Shown here one piece after another: positions 35,760 through 44,255 of a stretch of 64,000 nucleotides of DNA. This stretch comes from Streptomyces subrutilus (GTDB taxonomy: Bacteria > Actinomycetota > Actinomycetes > Streptomycetales > Streptomycetaceae). Numbering within the stretch: position 1 is the stretch's first letter; each line of letters begins with the position of its first letter. The position numbers were made by a program, and so were the translations under genes. The stretch spans positions 1,736,001 to 1,800,000 of the forward strand of contig NZ_CP023701.1 in assembly GCF_008704535.1 (NCBI RefSeq), in the 5' to 3' direction. The notes under the pieces are model-generated. The model was given only the letters and a program-made list of their open reading frames with translations, had not been told where the DNA came from and did no database searches.

Positions 35760-36899
35760 CTACGGGTGCCGCGGCCCGGTGTCCGCCACGTCCGGGACGA
35801 GGTCGGTGGGCCGGGGCCGGGTCCGCGCGGTGCCGCCGTCGAGCAGGACCTGCGCGATGCGCTCGCTCGCGCGGCCGTCCCAGAGTGCGGGGCAGCGGGG
35901 CGCGGGCGGGTCGTCGAGCACCCGGTGCACGGTGGCGACGATGCGGTCGGGATCGGTGCCGGCCAGCACGTTGGTGCCCTCCGTCACGGTGACGGGCCGC
36001 TCGGTGTTCTCCCGCAGCGTCACGCAGGGCACGCCCAGCGCGGTGGTCTCCTCCTGGACGCCCCCGGAGTCGGTGAGCACCAGGCGGGCGGAGTCCTGGA
36101 GGGCGATGAAGTCGAGGTAGCCGGCGGCCGGCACCACCCGGACGCCGCCCGGTACGCCCAGTTCACCGATCCGCTCCGCGGCCCGCGGGTGCACGGGCAG
36201 CAGCAGCGGACAGCGCCCCGCGACCTCGCCCAGGGCCTTGAGCAGGCCGCGCAGCGCCCCGGGGTCGTCCACGTTGGCCGGCCGGTGCAGGGTGACCAGG
36301 CCGTACCCGCCGCGGGTGAGCCCGTACCGGGCCAGGACGTCGGAGCGCCGGGCCCGGTCGAGGTTGGCGAGGAGGGTGTCGATCATGACGTTGCCGACGA
36401 CGTGGATCTGGTCCTCGCGGTAGCCCTCGCTCCGCAGGTTCGCGGCGGCGTCGGCCGAGGGGGCCAGCAGGTAGTCGCTGACCCGGTCGGTGGCGACCCG
36501 GTTGACCTCCTCCGGCATGGTCCAGTCGCGGCTGCGCAGCCCGGCCTCCACGTGGGCGAGGAGCGGGCCGGCCTTCGCGGTGACCAGGGCGCAGGCCAGG
36601 GTGGAGTTGATGTCGCCGACCACCACCACCGCGTCCGGTGCCACCTCGTCGAGGAGCGGCTCGAAGGCGGCCATCACCCGCCCGGTCTGCTGGGCGTGGC
36701 TGCCGGAGCCGGCCCCCAGGTGGCGGTCGGGGCTGCGGATGCCGAGGTCCCGGAAGAACACGTCGTTCATGGACGCGTCGTAGTGCTGGCCGGTGTGGAC
36801 GAGCAGCACCTCGGCGCCGCGGCGCTCCAGGGCGTCCATCACCGGTTTGATCTTCATGTAGTTGGGTCGCGCTCCGGCGACGCAGACGATCCTGGGCAT
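35760..36899 (-). CDS. UDP-N-acetylglucosamine 2-epimerase family (WecB/WbpI-like)
   Basis: The product is 379 residues, the usual length. The family landmarks GARPNYMKIKPVMDAL, HTGQHYDASMNDVFF, VVVGDINSTLA, HVEAGLRSRDWTMPEEVNR, YGLVTLHRPANVD, DSGGVQEETTALGVPCVTLRENTERPVT and GTNVLAGTD are all present, including the conserved Asp/Glu/His active-site residues. It inverts C2 of UDP-GlcNAc to UDP-ManNAc, or the WbpI equivalent acting on the diacetamido-uronate. Four bases separate it from the WecC-like dehydrogenase upstream. Gene order WecC-WecB on the same strand argues they act in sequence. The exact substrate cannot be decided by eye. Confidence 0.9.
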   Translation of the reverse strand: MPRIVCVAGARPNYMKIKPVMDALERRGAEVLLVHTGQHYDASMNDVFFRDLGIRSPDRHLGAGSGSHAQQTGRVMAAFEPLLDEVAPDAVVVVGDINSTLACALVTAKAGPLLAHVEAGLRSRDWTMPEEVNRVATDRVSDYLLAPSADAAANLRSEGYREDQIHVVGNVMIDTLLANLDRARRSDVLARYGLTRGGYGLVTLHRPANVDDPGALRGLLKALGEVAGRCPLLLPVHPRAAERIGELGVPGGVRVVPAAGYLDFIALQDSARLVLTDSGGVQEETTALGVPCVTLRENTERPVTVTEGTNVLAGTDPDRIVATVHRVLDDPPAPRCPALWDGRASERIAQVLLDGGTARTRPRPTDLVPDVADTGPRHP

Positions 36900-36903
36900 G
36901 GCT

Positions 36904-38160
36904 TCAGAGCACCTCCACGTTGGGTCCGGCGACCCGGTTGCGGCAGTCCAGGACGAAGGAGGCGTGCTCGGTGACCATCGCGTAGTCGAAGGAGTCGTGG
37001 TCGGTGAGCAGGACGACCACGTCGGCGGCGGCGATCTCCTTGCGGGTGGGCTCGACGCGCACGAGGCGGGCGTCGACCTTGATGGACTCCACCACGTGGG
37101 GGTCGGCGGCGCGCACCTTGGCCCCCATGTCCAGGAGGAGCTGGGAGATGCGGACGGCGGGCGACTCGCGGGCGTCGCCGGTGTTCTTCTTGTACGCGAG
37201 TCCCAGCAGCAGGACGCGCGAGCCGTTGACGGAGCGGCGCTTGGAGTTGAGCGCGTCGATGACCCGGCGGGTCACGTACTCGGGCATGTGGCTGTTGATG
37301 TCGTTGGCGAGCTCGACGAAGCGGAAGCTCTGGCCGAGTTCCCGCTGGACCCGCCAGGACAGGTAGGACGGGTCGATGGGCAGGCAGTGCCCGCCGACGC
37401 CGGGGCCGGGGGTGAACTTCATGAAGCCGAAGGGCTTGCTGGACGCGGCTTCGATGGCCTGCCACACGTCGATGTCGAGGTGCCGGGCGAACATGGCGAT
37501 CTCGTTGACCAAGGCGATGTTCACGTGCCGGAAGGTGTTCTCCAGCAGTTTGGCCAGCTCGGCCTCCTTGGGCGAGCTCACCGGCACGGTGGTGTCGACG
37601 AGGTCCCCGTAGAAGGCCTCGACGGCCTTGAGGGAGCGGGCGTCGACGCCGGAGACGACCTTGGGGGTCTGCTGGAAGCCCCAGACGGTGTTGCCGGGGT
37701 CGATGCGCTCGGGGCTGTAGCCGAGGTGGAAGTCGGCTCCCGCGGTGAGGCCCGACCCGTCCTCCAGGAGCGGTGCGAACAGTTCCTCGGTGGTGCCCGG
37801 GTAGGTGGTGGACTCCAGGATGACGGTCGCACCGGGCCGCAGGTAGCGGGCGAGCGTACGGGCCGACTCCTCGATGTAGCGGAGGTCGGGGGCCCCCTCC
37901 TGTAACGGGGTGGGCACGGTGACGACGGCGACGTCGAAGCCGCCGCAGTCCCGGGCGTGCTCGCTGGGCCGGTAGCTGCCGCGCTCCAGTGCGCGCACCA
38001 GCCGTTCGGAGGCGACGTCCTCCACGTACGACTCCCCGGCGGCGAGGCTCTTGACCCGCCGGGTGTCCACGTCGTAGCCGATCACCTGGTGTCCGACCTC
38101 GGCGGCCCGGACGGCCAGCGGCAGTCCGACGTATCCCTGTCCCACGACGACGACGCGCAT
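36904..38160 (-). CDS. Nucleotide-sugar 6-dehydrogenase (WecC/WbpA-like)
   Basis: The product is 418 residues. NAD motif VVVVGQGYVGLPLAVRAAEVG is at 2-22. The catalytic Cys259 lies in GVGGHCLPIDPSY, and the conserved Lys in TFRHVNIALVNEIAMFA. The C-terminal UDP-binding part reads LLLGLAYKKNTGDARESPA. The two-step NAD oxidation of C6-OH gives a uronic acid. Start ATG 38160 has AGGAG about 8 bases upstream and its first base overlaps the stop of the TagA-like gene. Together with the epimerase it would make UDP-ManNAcA, or with the operon at 17907 the diacetamido form. WbpO/WbpA alternatives remain possible. Confidence 0.92.
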   Translation of the reverse strand: MRVVVVGQGYVGLPLAVRAAEVGHQVIGYDVDTRRVKSLAAGESYVEDVASERLVRALERGSYRPSEHARDCGGFDVAVVTVPTPLQEGAPDLRYIEESARTLARYLRPGATVILESTTYPGTTEELFAPLLEDGSGLTAGADFHLGYSPERIDPGNTVWGFQQTPKVVSGVDARSLKAVEAFYGDLVDTTVPVSSPKEAELAKLLENTFRHVNIALVNEIAMFARHLDIDVWQAIEAASSKPFGFMKFTPGPGVGGHCLPIDPSYLSWRVQRELGQSFRFVELANDINSHMPEYVTRRVIDALNSKRRSVNGSRVLLLGLAYKKNTGDARESPAVRISQLLLDMGAKVRAADPHVVESIKVDARLVRVEPTRKEIAAADVVVLLTDHDSFDYAMVTEHASFVLDCRNRVAGPNVEVL

Positions 38161-38930
38161 CAGTGACTCCTGTTCGCGGAACCGGCAGACGGTGTGCGGT
38201 GGATGAGTTCCCTGGCCGTCATCAGCAGGAAGGCGGCGTTGGTGGTGAGGTAGCGCTTGCCGAGGCGGCGCGGTTCCTGGAGGGTCCGGTAGAACCATTC
38301 GAGTCCCATCCGCTGCCAGACCAGGGGGGCTCGTCTGGTGATGCCGGCGAGGATGTCGAAGGAGCCGCCGACCCCGTGCACCACGTGGGCGCCGGTGCGC
38401 TTGCCGTAGCCGGCGGTGAAGATCTCCTTCTTGGGGGAGGTCATGCCGAGGAACAGCAGCTTCGCGCCGCTGTCGGCGACGGCGTCGGCGATCGGCCCCT
38501 GGTCGGAGTCGTCGAAGTACCCGTCGCGGCTGCCGGCCACCCGCAGCGCGGGGAAGCGCTCGGCGATCCGGGCGAGCATCAGGTCGAGGACGCTCTGCCG
38601 GGCGCCGAGCAGGTAGACGGGGATGTCCGCGGCCTCGGCGGCGGCGAGCAGCCGCATGAAGAGGTCGATGCCCGCGACGCGTTCGGGGAGGCGTACGCCC
38701 AGGACGCGGCCGGCCCAGACCACGGCCTGGCCGTCGGCCAGGACGAGGTCGCAGCCGGCGACGGCCGCGGCGAGGCGCGGGTCGCGCCGCATGTTGACCA
38801 GCTTGGCCGCGTTGACCATGCCGATCTCGATCTGCTCGCCGCGCCGGACGGCCTCCAGGCAGCGCTGGACGGTCTCCTCCATGGTCAGCGCGTCGAGCCG
38901 GACGCCGAAGAGGGAGTGTCTCTGGCTCAT
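38160..38930 (-). CDS. WecG/TagA/CpsF-family glycosyltransferase
   Basis: The product is 256 residues, the standard GT26 size. It has IGMVNAAKLVNMRRDP (with the conserved N-A-K region), CDLVLADGQAVVWAGRVLGVRLPERVAGIDL carrying the catalytic Asp, VYLLGARQSVLDLM, and FLGMTSPKKEIF with the SPKKE signature. Family members transfer ManNAc or ManNAcA to undecaprenyl-PP-GlcNAc as the second step of repeat assembly. Placement directly coupled to WecC and WecB supports ManNAc-type donors. It overlaps the previous gene by 4 bp (ATGA). Confidence 0.9.
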   Translation of the reverse strand: MSQRHSLFGVRLDALTMEETVQRCLEAVRRGEQIEIGMVNAAKLVNMRRDPRLAAAVAGCDLVLADGQAVVWAGRVLGVRLPERVAGIDLFMRLLAAAEAADIPVYLLGARQSVLDLMLARIAERFPALRVAGSRDGYFDDSDQGPIADAVADSGAKLLFLGMTSPKKEIFTAGYGKRTGAHVVHGVGGSFDILAGITRRAPLVWQRMGLEWFYRTLQEPRRLGKRYLTTNAAFLLMTARELIHRTPSAGSANRSH

Positions 38931-40096
38931 CCCCGCGGCCCCCCGAGCCAGGCGAACAGCATCCAGCCGAACTCGTAGGGCCGGCATTCGCGGTCCACGG
39001 AGAGCGGGCGGAAGAGCCGGTCGAGCGGGGCGAGCCGGGCCTGCGGGACCACCTTGGTGGTGAGGCCGCGGGCGGCCCGCACGGCCTTCTTCGGGTCGCC
39101 GCGGTAGACCTTGCGCCAGGTGACGCCCAGGTCGTCGAGGACCATCGGCTCGCGCGGGGTGCCGGCGGGTCCGGCGATCTCGGGCACCCGCGCCATCCAG
39201 CCCAGGCCCCGGCGGATCTCGGCGCCGAAGTCGGTGCCGCCCGCGTCGGCGAGGTCGAACAGCGCGGTGGGCGCCATCGCGTGCTGGTGCACGCTGTAGA
39301 CCGGGTAGCCCTCGATCACGGTGCCCCGGCGGGCGTCGTAGTGCCACCACCACTGGCCGCCGTCCCCCTGGAGGGCGCAGATCCGGGCGGCGCAGGCGTC
39401 GGCGGCCGCGAGGGCCCGCGGGTCGGCGCCGCTCGCGTGCAGCCGGGCCAGCGCCTGGAGCGGATAGGTCTGGTCGGCGAAGCAGGCCACGTGGGAGCGG
39501 TAGCCGGGAACCAGCCCGGGCGCGGTGGCGTGCCCGAAGAGCGGTCCGTCGCCCTCCCGGGCCGCCAGCAGCCGGTCGCGGGCGGCCGGGATGCGGTCCT
39601 CCACGTCGGCCGAGGTGCGGGCGGCGGCGAGGGCGGAGAGCACCCAGGCCGCCTCGACGGTGTACTGCGGGCGCCCGGGTACGTCCAGTACGGCCACCCG
39701 GGCGAGGGCGTCGGACAGCTTGGGGTGCCCGGTCTCGGCGGCGGCCCAGGCGATGAGCGCCGCGTCCCCGAGGTTCTCCACGGCGGGCAGCCGCTCGACG
39801 AGCAGCCCCGTGAACTCCTCGGCGGTGCGCCCGCCGAACAGGGCGCGCTGGCGGTCCTCGGGCAGGAACCGGGCTCCGAGCGCGGTGATGGCCGCGTAGC
39901 GGGTACTGGTCCCGCGCTGCTCCAGGCTGCGGACGCCCTCCGGTGAGATCCGCCCGACGCGGGTGAACACGAAGGTCTCGTCGCCGGGCAGGTACATCGC
40001 GGGAAGCCCCGCCTCGGCCAGTCCGAGCAGCCGTCCGGCGAGGGCGTGCAGCGACGGGTCCGCCGCGGCGAGTGCTGCTAATCGTGTCGTGGTCAC
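38927..40096 (-). CDS. Unrecognised alpha-helical (toroid-like) protein of the polysaccharide locus
   Basis: The product is 389 residues from GTG 40096; the frame is open further upstream but with no ribosome site. It is soluble and mostly predicted helical, with repeating hairpin helices and Trp/Tyr-rich turns, most strikingly GGQWWWHYDARRGTVIEGYPVYSVHQHAMAPTALF near residue 255. The pattern recalls alpha/alpha toroid proteins (terpenoid cyclases, GH88/GH105-like unsaturated hydrolases or polysaccharide-lyase-like barrels), but no catalytic signature of those families is obvious. No signal peptide is seen, so it is presumably cytoplasmic. It is first in the transcript that continues into TagA, WecC and WecB. 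Function is not known; it may process or sense a sugar intermediate. Confidence 0.6.
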   Translation of the reverse strand: MTTTRLAALAAADPSLHALAGRLLGLAEAGLPAMYLPGDETFVFTRVGRISPEGVRSLEQRGTSTRYAAITALGARFLPEDRQRALFGGRTAEEFTGLLVERLPAVENLGDAALIAWAAAETGHPKLSDALARVAVLDVPGRPQYTVEAAWVLSALAAARTSADVEDRIPAARDRLLAAREGDGPLFGHATAPGLVPGYRSHVACFADQTYPLQALARLHASGADPRALAAADACAARICALQGDGGQWWWHYDARRGTVIEGYPVYSVHQHAMAPTALFDLADAGGTDFGAEIRRGLGWMARVPEIAGPAGTPREPMVLDDLGVTWRKVYRGDPKKAVRAARGLTTKVVPQARLAPLDRLFRPLSVDRECRPYEFGWMLFAWLGGPRG

Positions 40097-40525
40097 CGGA
40101 TTCCCACCCCGGCCCCCCGGGTGCTGCGCGCACCCCGTATGTCCGAGCTGTACGGCTCCAACACACCTACCCCCTCTGAAATCGCTCCTCGGACGGACCT
40201 GGCGGTCGTCCCTCCGCGGAGGGGATTGCGCGCGACGGCGCCCGCGCCGCGCGGTGTCCTCCCACCGACGGCACGAGCCGTCCGGTGTCCGCGTGGATCC
40301 CCCCAGCGGCGCCCCGGACCGGAGCACGCGCGTCCCACCACCGGCCCCGGGCGCGCGTGGGCGCCGGTGACCGCTGGGTCCGCTGTGCTCTCGTCGTGTA
40401 CAACCCCCCACTGAGCCACGCCCGTTGGCTGCTCAGATCCCGTGTACAGGGACAAGGTATGCCCCTGGATGTTCGTTGATTGTGGTTTTGAGGAAATGCC
40501 GATGCCCTGATTTGCCGACGTCCCG
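40097..40525. other. Promoter region of the WecG-WecC-WecB transcript; no gene seen
   Basis: These 429 bases contain no convincing gene. They hold two TGTACA-containing sites (near 40397 and 40442) and an imperfect stem around 40412-40435 (CTGAGC paired with GCTCAG). An AT-richer stretch lies at about 40470-40500. Transcripts for the minus-strand genes at 40096 and below should start here. No consensus -10/-35 pair stands out. Confidence 0.35.
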
Positions 40526-41125
40526 TCAGCTGCGCTCGACGAGCGTTCCGTCCTTCTCCTCGTGCAGGGCGCCGGTCCGCGGGCACTCCCACACGCCCGG
40601 CTCCCCCGCCCGCTCGGCCAACCGGACCCCGGCCCTCCCCACCCAGCCGATCCGCCGGGCCGGCACCCCGGCCACGAGGGCGAAGTCGGGCACGTCCCGG
40701 GAGACCACCGCGCCGGCCGCGACCAGCGCCCACCGGCCGATCCGCACCCCGGCCACGCACACCGAGCGGGCCCCGAGCGAGGCGCCCTCGGCGACGACCA
40801 CCCCGGACGCCTCCCAGTCGCCGCCGCGCTTCTGCCGGCCGTCGGGATCGACCGCGCGCGGGTAGAAGTCGTTGGTGAGCACCACGGCCGGGCCGATGAA
40901 CACCCCGTCGCCGAGGACGGCCGGCTCGTAGACGAGGGCGTAGTTCTGCAGCTTCACGTTGTCCCCGATGCGCACACCGGGCCCCACGTAGGCCCCGCGC
41001 CCCACGATGCACCCGCGCCCGAGGCGGGCCTCCTCGCGTATCTGGGCCAGTTCCCAGACCGTGGTCCCCTCCCCGAGCTCGGCCGTCTCGTCGACCTGGG
41101 AGGTGGGCTGAATGCGGACACTCAC
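40526..41125 (-). CDS. WbpD/WlbB-like N-acetyltransferase (hexapeptide-repeat)
   Basis: The product is 199 residues from GTG 41125 with GAAGGGGAA 6 bases upstream. Left-handed beta-helix repeats run from residue 10 to about 150 (VDETAELGEGTTVWELA, LGRGCIVGRGAYVGPGVRIGDNVKLQNYALVYE). The FIGPAVVLTNDFYPRAVDP loop holds the candidate catalytic residues, and RIGRWALVAAGAVVSRDVPDFALVAGVPARRIGW is typical of the WbpD group. A terminal CPRTGALHE stretch matches the short Cys-containing tail of WbpD. Those enzymes acetylate the 3-amino group on UDP-GlcNAc3NA. The gene lies alone at the border with the integrated element. Its upstream control region abuts element DNA, so expression could have been altered by the insertion. 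Confidence 0.85.
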   Translation of the reverse strand: MSVRIQPTSQVDETAELGEGTTVWELAQIREEARLGRGCIVGRGAYVGPGVRIGDNVKLQNYALVYEPAVLGDGVFIGPAVVLTNDFYPRAVDPDGRQKRGGDWEASGVVVAEGASLGARSVCVAGVRIGRWALVAAGAVVSRDVPDFALVAGVPARRIGWVGRAGVRLAERAGEPGVWECPRTGALHEEKDGTLVERS

Positions 41126-41520
41126 GGGGCGTTCCCCTTCACCGCTCGCGGGGCGTGCGGACGAACGGGCCCACAGACCCCCGGTCCCGCACGAGTACGA
41201 ACGGAGCATATGCGCCCCGACCCGCCCGCACGGGCCCATCAACCGACTGTTCACGCAACGGACTTGGCGGGGCGGGGCGGGCGGGGTGTGTGGCGGGCGG
41301 GGGGCCCGTCGGGCGCACCGGCGACGACCCACCGATGGGCCTCCACCACGACGTCGCCTTCAGCTGCCTGCTGCGGGACGGCACGCCCGACCGGTCATGG
41401 ACGCTCCGCGCCGGCGCCTCGGGCTGACCCGAGCGGTCGGCCGGGCTCGCCGAGGAGGAGCCGAGACCACCGGTCCGGACGCCAATGCCGATCACCTCTT
41501 TGCGGACCGGCGATCCGCCG
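41126..41520. other. Border between polysaccharide locus and integrated element; no gene seen
   Basis: These 395 bases have no recognised gene. They include the promoter of the WbpD-like gene and, at 41335-41427, a 30-codon open frame (MGLHHDVAFSCLLRDG...) without a convincing ribosome site. I could not recognise a tRNA 3' end or an attachment core here. Confidence 0.3.
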
Positions 41521-41523
41521 GCA

Positions 41524-41548
41524 TTGCCGTCGGCCACTGCCGTCGAGC
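41524..41548. repeat. Arm-site-like repeat, left copy
   Basis: TTGCCGTC, six bases, then TGCCGTC, followed by a 17-base segment closely matching that at 44249-44265. Over 38 aligned bases it is 31 identical to the right copy, and every difference is a transition. Paired TTGCCGTC/TGCCGTC motifs look like integrase arm-binding sites. Confidence 0.4.
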
Positions 41549-41986
41549 ACGTAGAAGCCCCCGACACGGTCTACGCCCATGCGAGACTCCGCCTGCTGCA
41601 CTTCTGCGGCGTACTCACCCTCGCACTGAACACCGCCGAACCGCTGCTCACCGGCCACTACGACCGGGCATGCCTGGACACCATCGCTCCCCTCCTGCTG
41701 CTCGGCTGGGGCCGCGTCGGCCCGGCCTTCCTCGCCCAGTTCCACACCGCCACCGACCCCACCCCGCATCTGGAGGCCACCACCACGTCCATCCCCGCCC
41801 CTTCCCCCGTCACCGAGTCGGAGCCCGACCCTGCACCCGCTCCCGAACCCGCCACTCCGGCCCCCGAGCCGCTCACCGTCGCCACGCCCGTGTCCGCCCC
41901 GGCCGTCGTGCCCTCCGTGATCGAGGCGCCCGCGCCCGCCCGGCCTCTGCCCCCAAGACGGCCGCAACCGGCTCCCGTCCGTCCGT

Positions 41987-42017
<31 letters not shown>

Positions 42018-42020
42018 GCA

Positions 42021-42965
42021 CTGCTGGACCCCACGACCTACGACTACGCGGGCGCGGTCCTGTTCAACGCTCACGCCTCAGCACCGTGGGCCCGCTTCAC
42101 GATCTACCTGCGCCGCGAGATCACCGCCCGGCTCGGCCTCACCCAGAAGGCCGCCCGCGCCGTCCTACGGGTCTCCTTCGCCAAGGTCGCCGAGTACCAG
42201 AAGCGCGGCCTGGTCCACTTCCACTCCGTCATCCGGCTCGACGGACCGGACGGCAGCACCCAGCCCCCACCGCCGTCCGCCACGGTCACCCTGCTCGCCG
42301 ATGCCATCCGGGCTGCTGCCACCCGCGTCCGTGTAACCGTCGTGTCGGACGCGATTGGGGAACGCGAACTCGCCTGGGGAGAAAAGCTCGACGTACGCGA
42401 GATCGCCGCCTTCGGCACCGACGACGAACTGACCGACCAGGCCGTCGCCGCCTACGTCGCCAAGTACGCCACCAAGTCCGCAGACGCCGCCGGCACCCTC
42501 GACCGCGCCTTGTACTGCCGCCCCTGCCACGGCCGCGGCGCCACCCTCATGTCCCGTGGAACCCCGCTCCCGTGCACCGCTTGCAAGGGCACCGGACAGG
42601 CCCGGCCCCTGCTCCGGCTCGCGGTCGCCCGCCACGTACGGCAGATGATCCGCACCTGCTGGGAGCTGGGCAAGCTGCCGGAGTTCGCTGGCCTCAAGCT
42701 CTGGAAGTGGGCGCACATGCTCGGCTTCCGGGGCCACTTCTCCACCAAGTCCCGCTGCTACTCCGTCACCCTCGGCGCACTGCGCGACGCCCGCCGCGCC
42801 TGGCGCACCGACCAGGCCCGCACCCAAGCCGGCCTGCCCGAGCCCGACCCGACGACAACCCTCGTCATCGGCCACTGGGCCTACCACGGTTCGGGTTACA
42901 ACCCCGGCGCCGGACTCCTCGCCGCTGGCGTATGGCACCGCAGAGAGCTGGAACGGCAGTTCGCA
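42021..42965 (+). pseudogene. RepSA-like replication initiator, N-terminally truncated
   Basis: Homology begins at LLDPTTYDYAGAVLFNAHA and continues through FAKVAEYQKRGLVHFHSVIRLDG (the HFH metal and rolling-circle site), ELAWGEKLDVREI, AVAAYVAKYATKSADAAG, LKLWKWAHMLGFRGHFSTKSRCYSVT and GHWAYHGSGYNPGAGLLAAG. Those are the middle and C-terminal signatures of RepSA initiators from pSAM2/SLP1-like elements. About 170 N-terminal residues, including the first Cys-rich region, are missing. An insert CRPCHGRG-x11-CTACKGTG has DnaJ-type CxxCxGxG spacing. The frame does not stop but runs into the integrase. No start codon with a ribosome site is visible for the truncated part. Confidence 0.72.
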
Positions 42966-44183
42966 GTGGAAGGGGGCTGCTACCAGCGCAAGGACGGACG
43001 CTGGGAAGCCGCCGGCTACGTCCTCGCCCCGGGTAACACCCGCAAGCGCATCCGCGTCTACGGCACCACGCGCACGGAAGCCCTGGCCAAGCTCACCGAG
43101 AAGATCGCAACCAGCAACCGCGGCGTCCCCGTGCCGTCCGCGCAGGGAAGCGTTAGCGCATACCTGACGTACTGGCTGGAAGCCGTCGCCGTCCACCAGC
43201 TCCGCGAGAACACCCACACCCGCTACACCACCTGCGTCAACCAGCACCTCATTCCCGGCCTGGGCAAGAAACGGCTCGCCAAGCTCACCGCCAAAGACGT
43301 CCGCACCTGGCTCAACCAGGTACGCACCACCTGCCAGTGCTGCGCCCGCGGCATCGACGCCTGCCGCGATCAGCCCCATTGCTGCGCCGCCGGAACGTGC
43401 TGCTCCAAGCAGCTCTCCCCGCTCACGCTGGCGTACATCCACTCCGTACTCAAGTCCGCCTTGGAGCACGCCGTCCGCGAGGAGGAGATCCCACGCAATG
43501 TCGCCCGCAACGTCCGAACTGGTACACCACGCCCCCGCCGCTTCGAACCACTCACGGCCGACGAAGCCCGCCAGTTCCTCGCTGCCGCCCGTAACGAACG
43601 TCTGTTCGTGCTGTACGAACTCGCCCTCCGCACCGGACTCCGCAAGGGCGAACTCCTCGGACTCCAGTGGGAAGACCTCGACCTCGACAAGGGCACTGCC
43701 AGCATCCGCCGCACACTCCAGCGCACCCAGACCGGTGGGCTCACCGCCCTACCCACCAAGACCCGGGCATCCGAACGCCGTATCGCTCTCCCCGGCGAGT
43801 GCATCCACTCGCTGAAGGAACACCGTGAAGCACAGGAACGAGAACATGAGGCGGCAGCGGAGGGGTGGAAGGACAACGGCCTCGTCTTCAGCACGCCGAC
43901 AGGAGGGCCGATCGATCCTGCGAACCTCAATCGCAGCTTCCGTAGCCTCCTTACTCAGGCAGGGCTCCGACGTATCCGCTTCCACGACCTACGACACTCC
44001 ACCGCCACCCTGCTCCTGGAGCAAGGCGTCGAACTCGTCGTGATCAAAGAACTCCTCGGCCACGCCCACATCGGCGTCACCGCCACCGTCTACGCCCACG
44101 TCCGACTCCGCCTCCAGCGCGACGCCATCGACCTCCTCAGCCACACACTCCACAACCCCGCCGTGCACCAACCGGCCCGATGA
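42966..44183 (+). CDS. int: Tyrosine integrase (phage/AICE type)
   Basis: The product is 405 residues if GTG 42966 is used, the normal length for actinomycete integrases. There is no strong ribosome site, and the frame is open back into rep. An N-terminal AP2-like arm-binding domain (CYQRKDGRWEAAGYVLAPGNTRKRIRVYGTT) is followed by a SAM-like core-binding domain. A Cys-rich insert (CQCCARGIDACRDQPHCCAAGTCC) is typical of this integrase group. The catalytic domain has Arg in LRTGLRKGELLGLQWED, FHDLRHSTATLLL (His-x2-Arg-His), LGHAHIGVTATVYAHV with the second His and nucleophile Tyr. All catalytic residues are present. It may still excise or relocate other elements. Confidence 0.85.
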   Translation: MEGGCYQRKDGRWEAAGYVLAPGNTRKRIRVYGTTRTEALAKLTEKIATSNRGVPVPSAQGSVSAYLTYWLEAVAVHQLRENTHTRYTTCVNQHLIPGLGKKRLAKLTAKDVRTWLNQVRTTCQCCARGIDACRDQPHCCAAGTCCSKQLSPLTLAYIHSVLKSALEHAVREEEIPRNVARNVRTGTPRPRRFEPLTADEARQFLAAARNERLFVLYELALRTGLRKGELLGLQWEDLDLDKGTASIRRTLQRTQTGGLTALPTKTRASERRIALPGECIHSLKEHREAQEREHEAAAEGWKDNGLVFSTPTGGPIDPANLNRSFRSLLTQAGLRRIRFHDLRHSTATLLLEQGVELVVIKELLGHAHIGVTATVYAHVRLRLQRDAIDLLSHTLHNPAVHQPAR

Positions 44184-44225
44184 CCGTGACGACCCGGCGC
44201 CTTTCGCAACGCCTGTCCGCTGACG

Positions 44226-44250
44226 TTGCCGTCAACTACTGCCGTCAAAC
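44226..44250. repeat. Arm-site-like repeat, right copy
   Basis: TTGCCGTC, six bases, then TGCCGTCAAAC, 43 bases after the integrase stop. Such paired motifs behind actinomycete integrase genes probably bind the integrase N-terminal domain within attP. The left copy is at 41524. Confidence 0.5.
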
Positions 44251-44255
44251 ACGCA

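Noticed and set aside
41335..41427. Small open frame MGLHHDVAFSCLLRDG...
   Set aside because: Only 30 codons, no ribosome site, and within DNA disturbed by the element; too weak to call as a gene.
41565..41601. Similarity of TVYAHARLRL (SpdB fragment) to the integrase end TVYAHVRLRL
   Set aside because: Nucleotides are also similar, but the ARLRL-HFCG string fits native SpdB proteins, so a recombination junction cannot be claimed.
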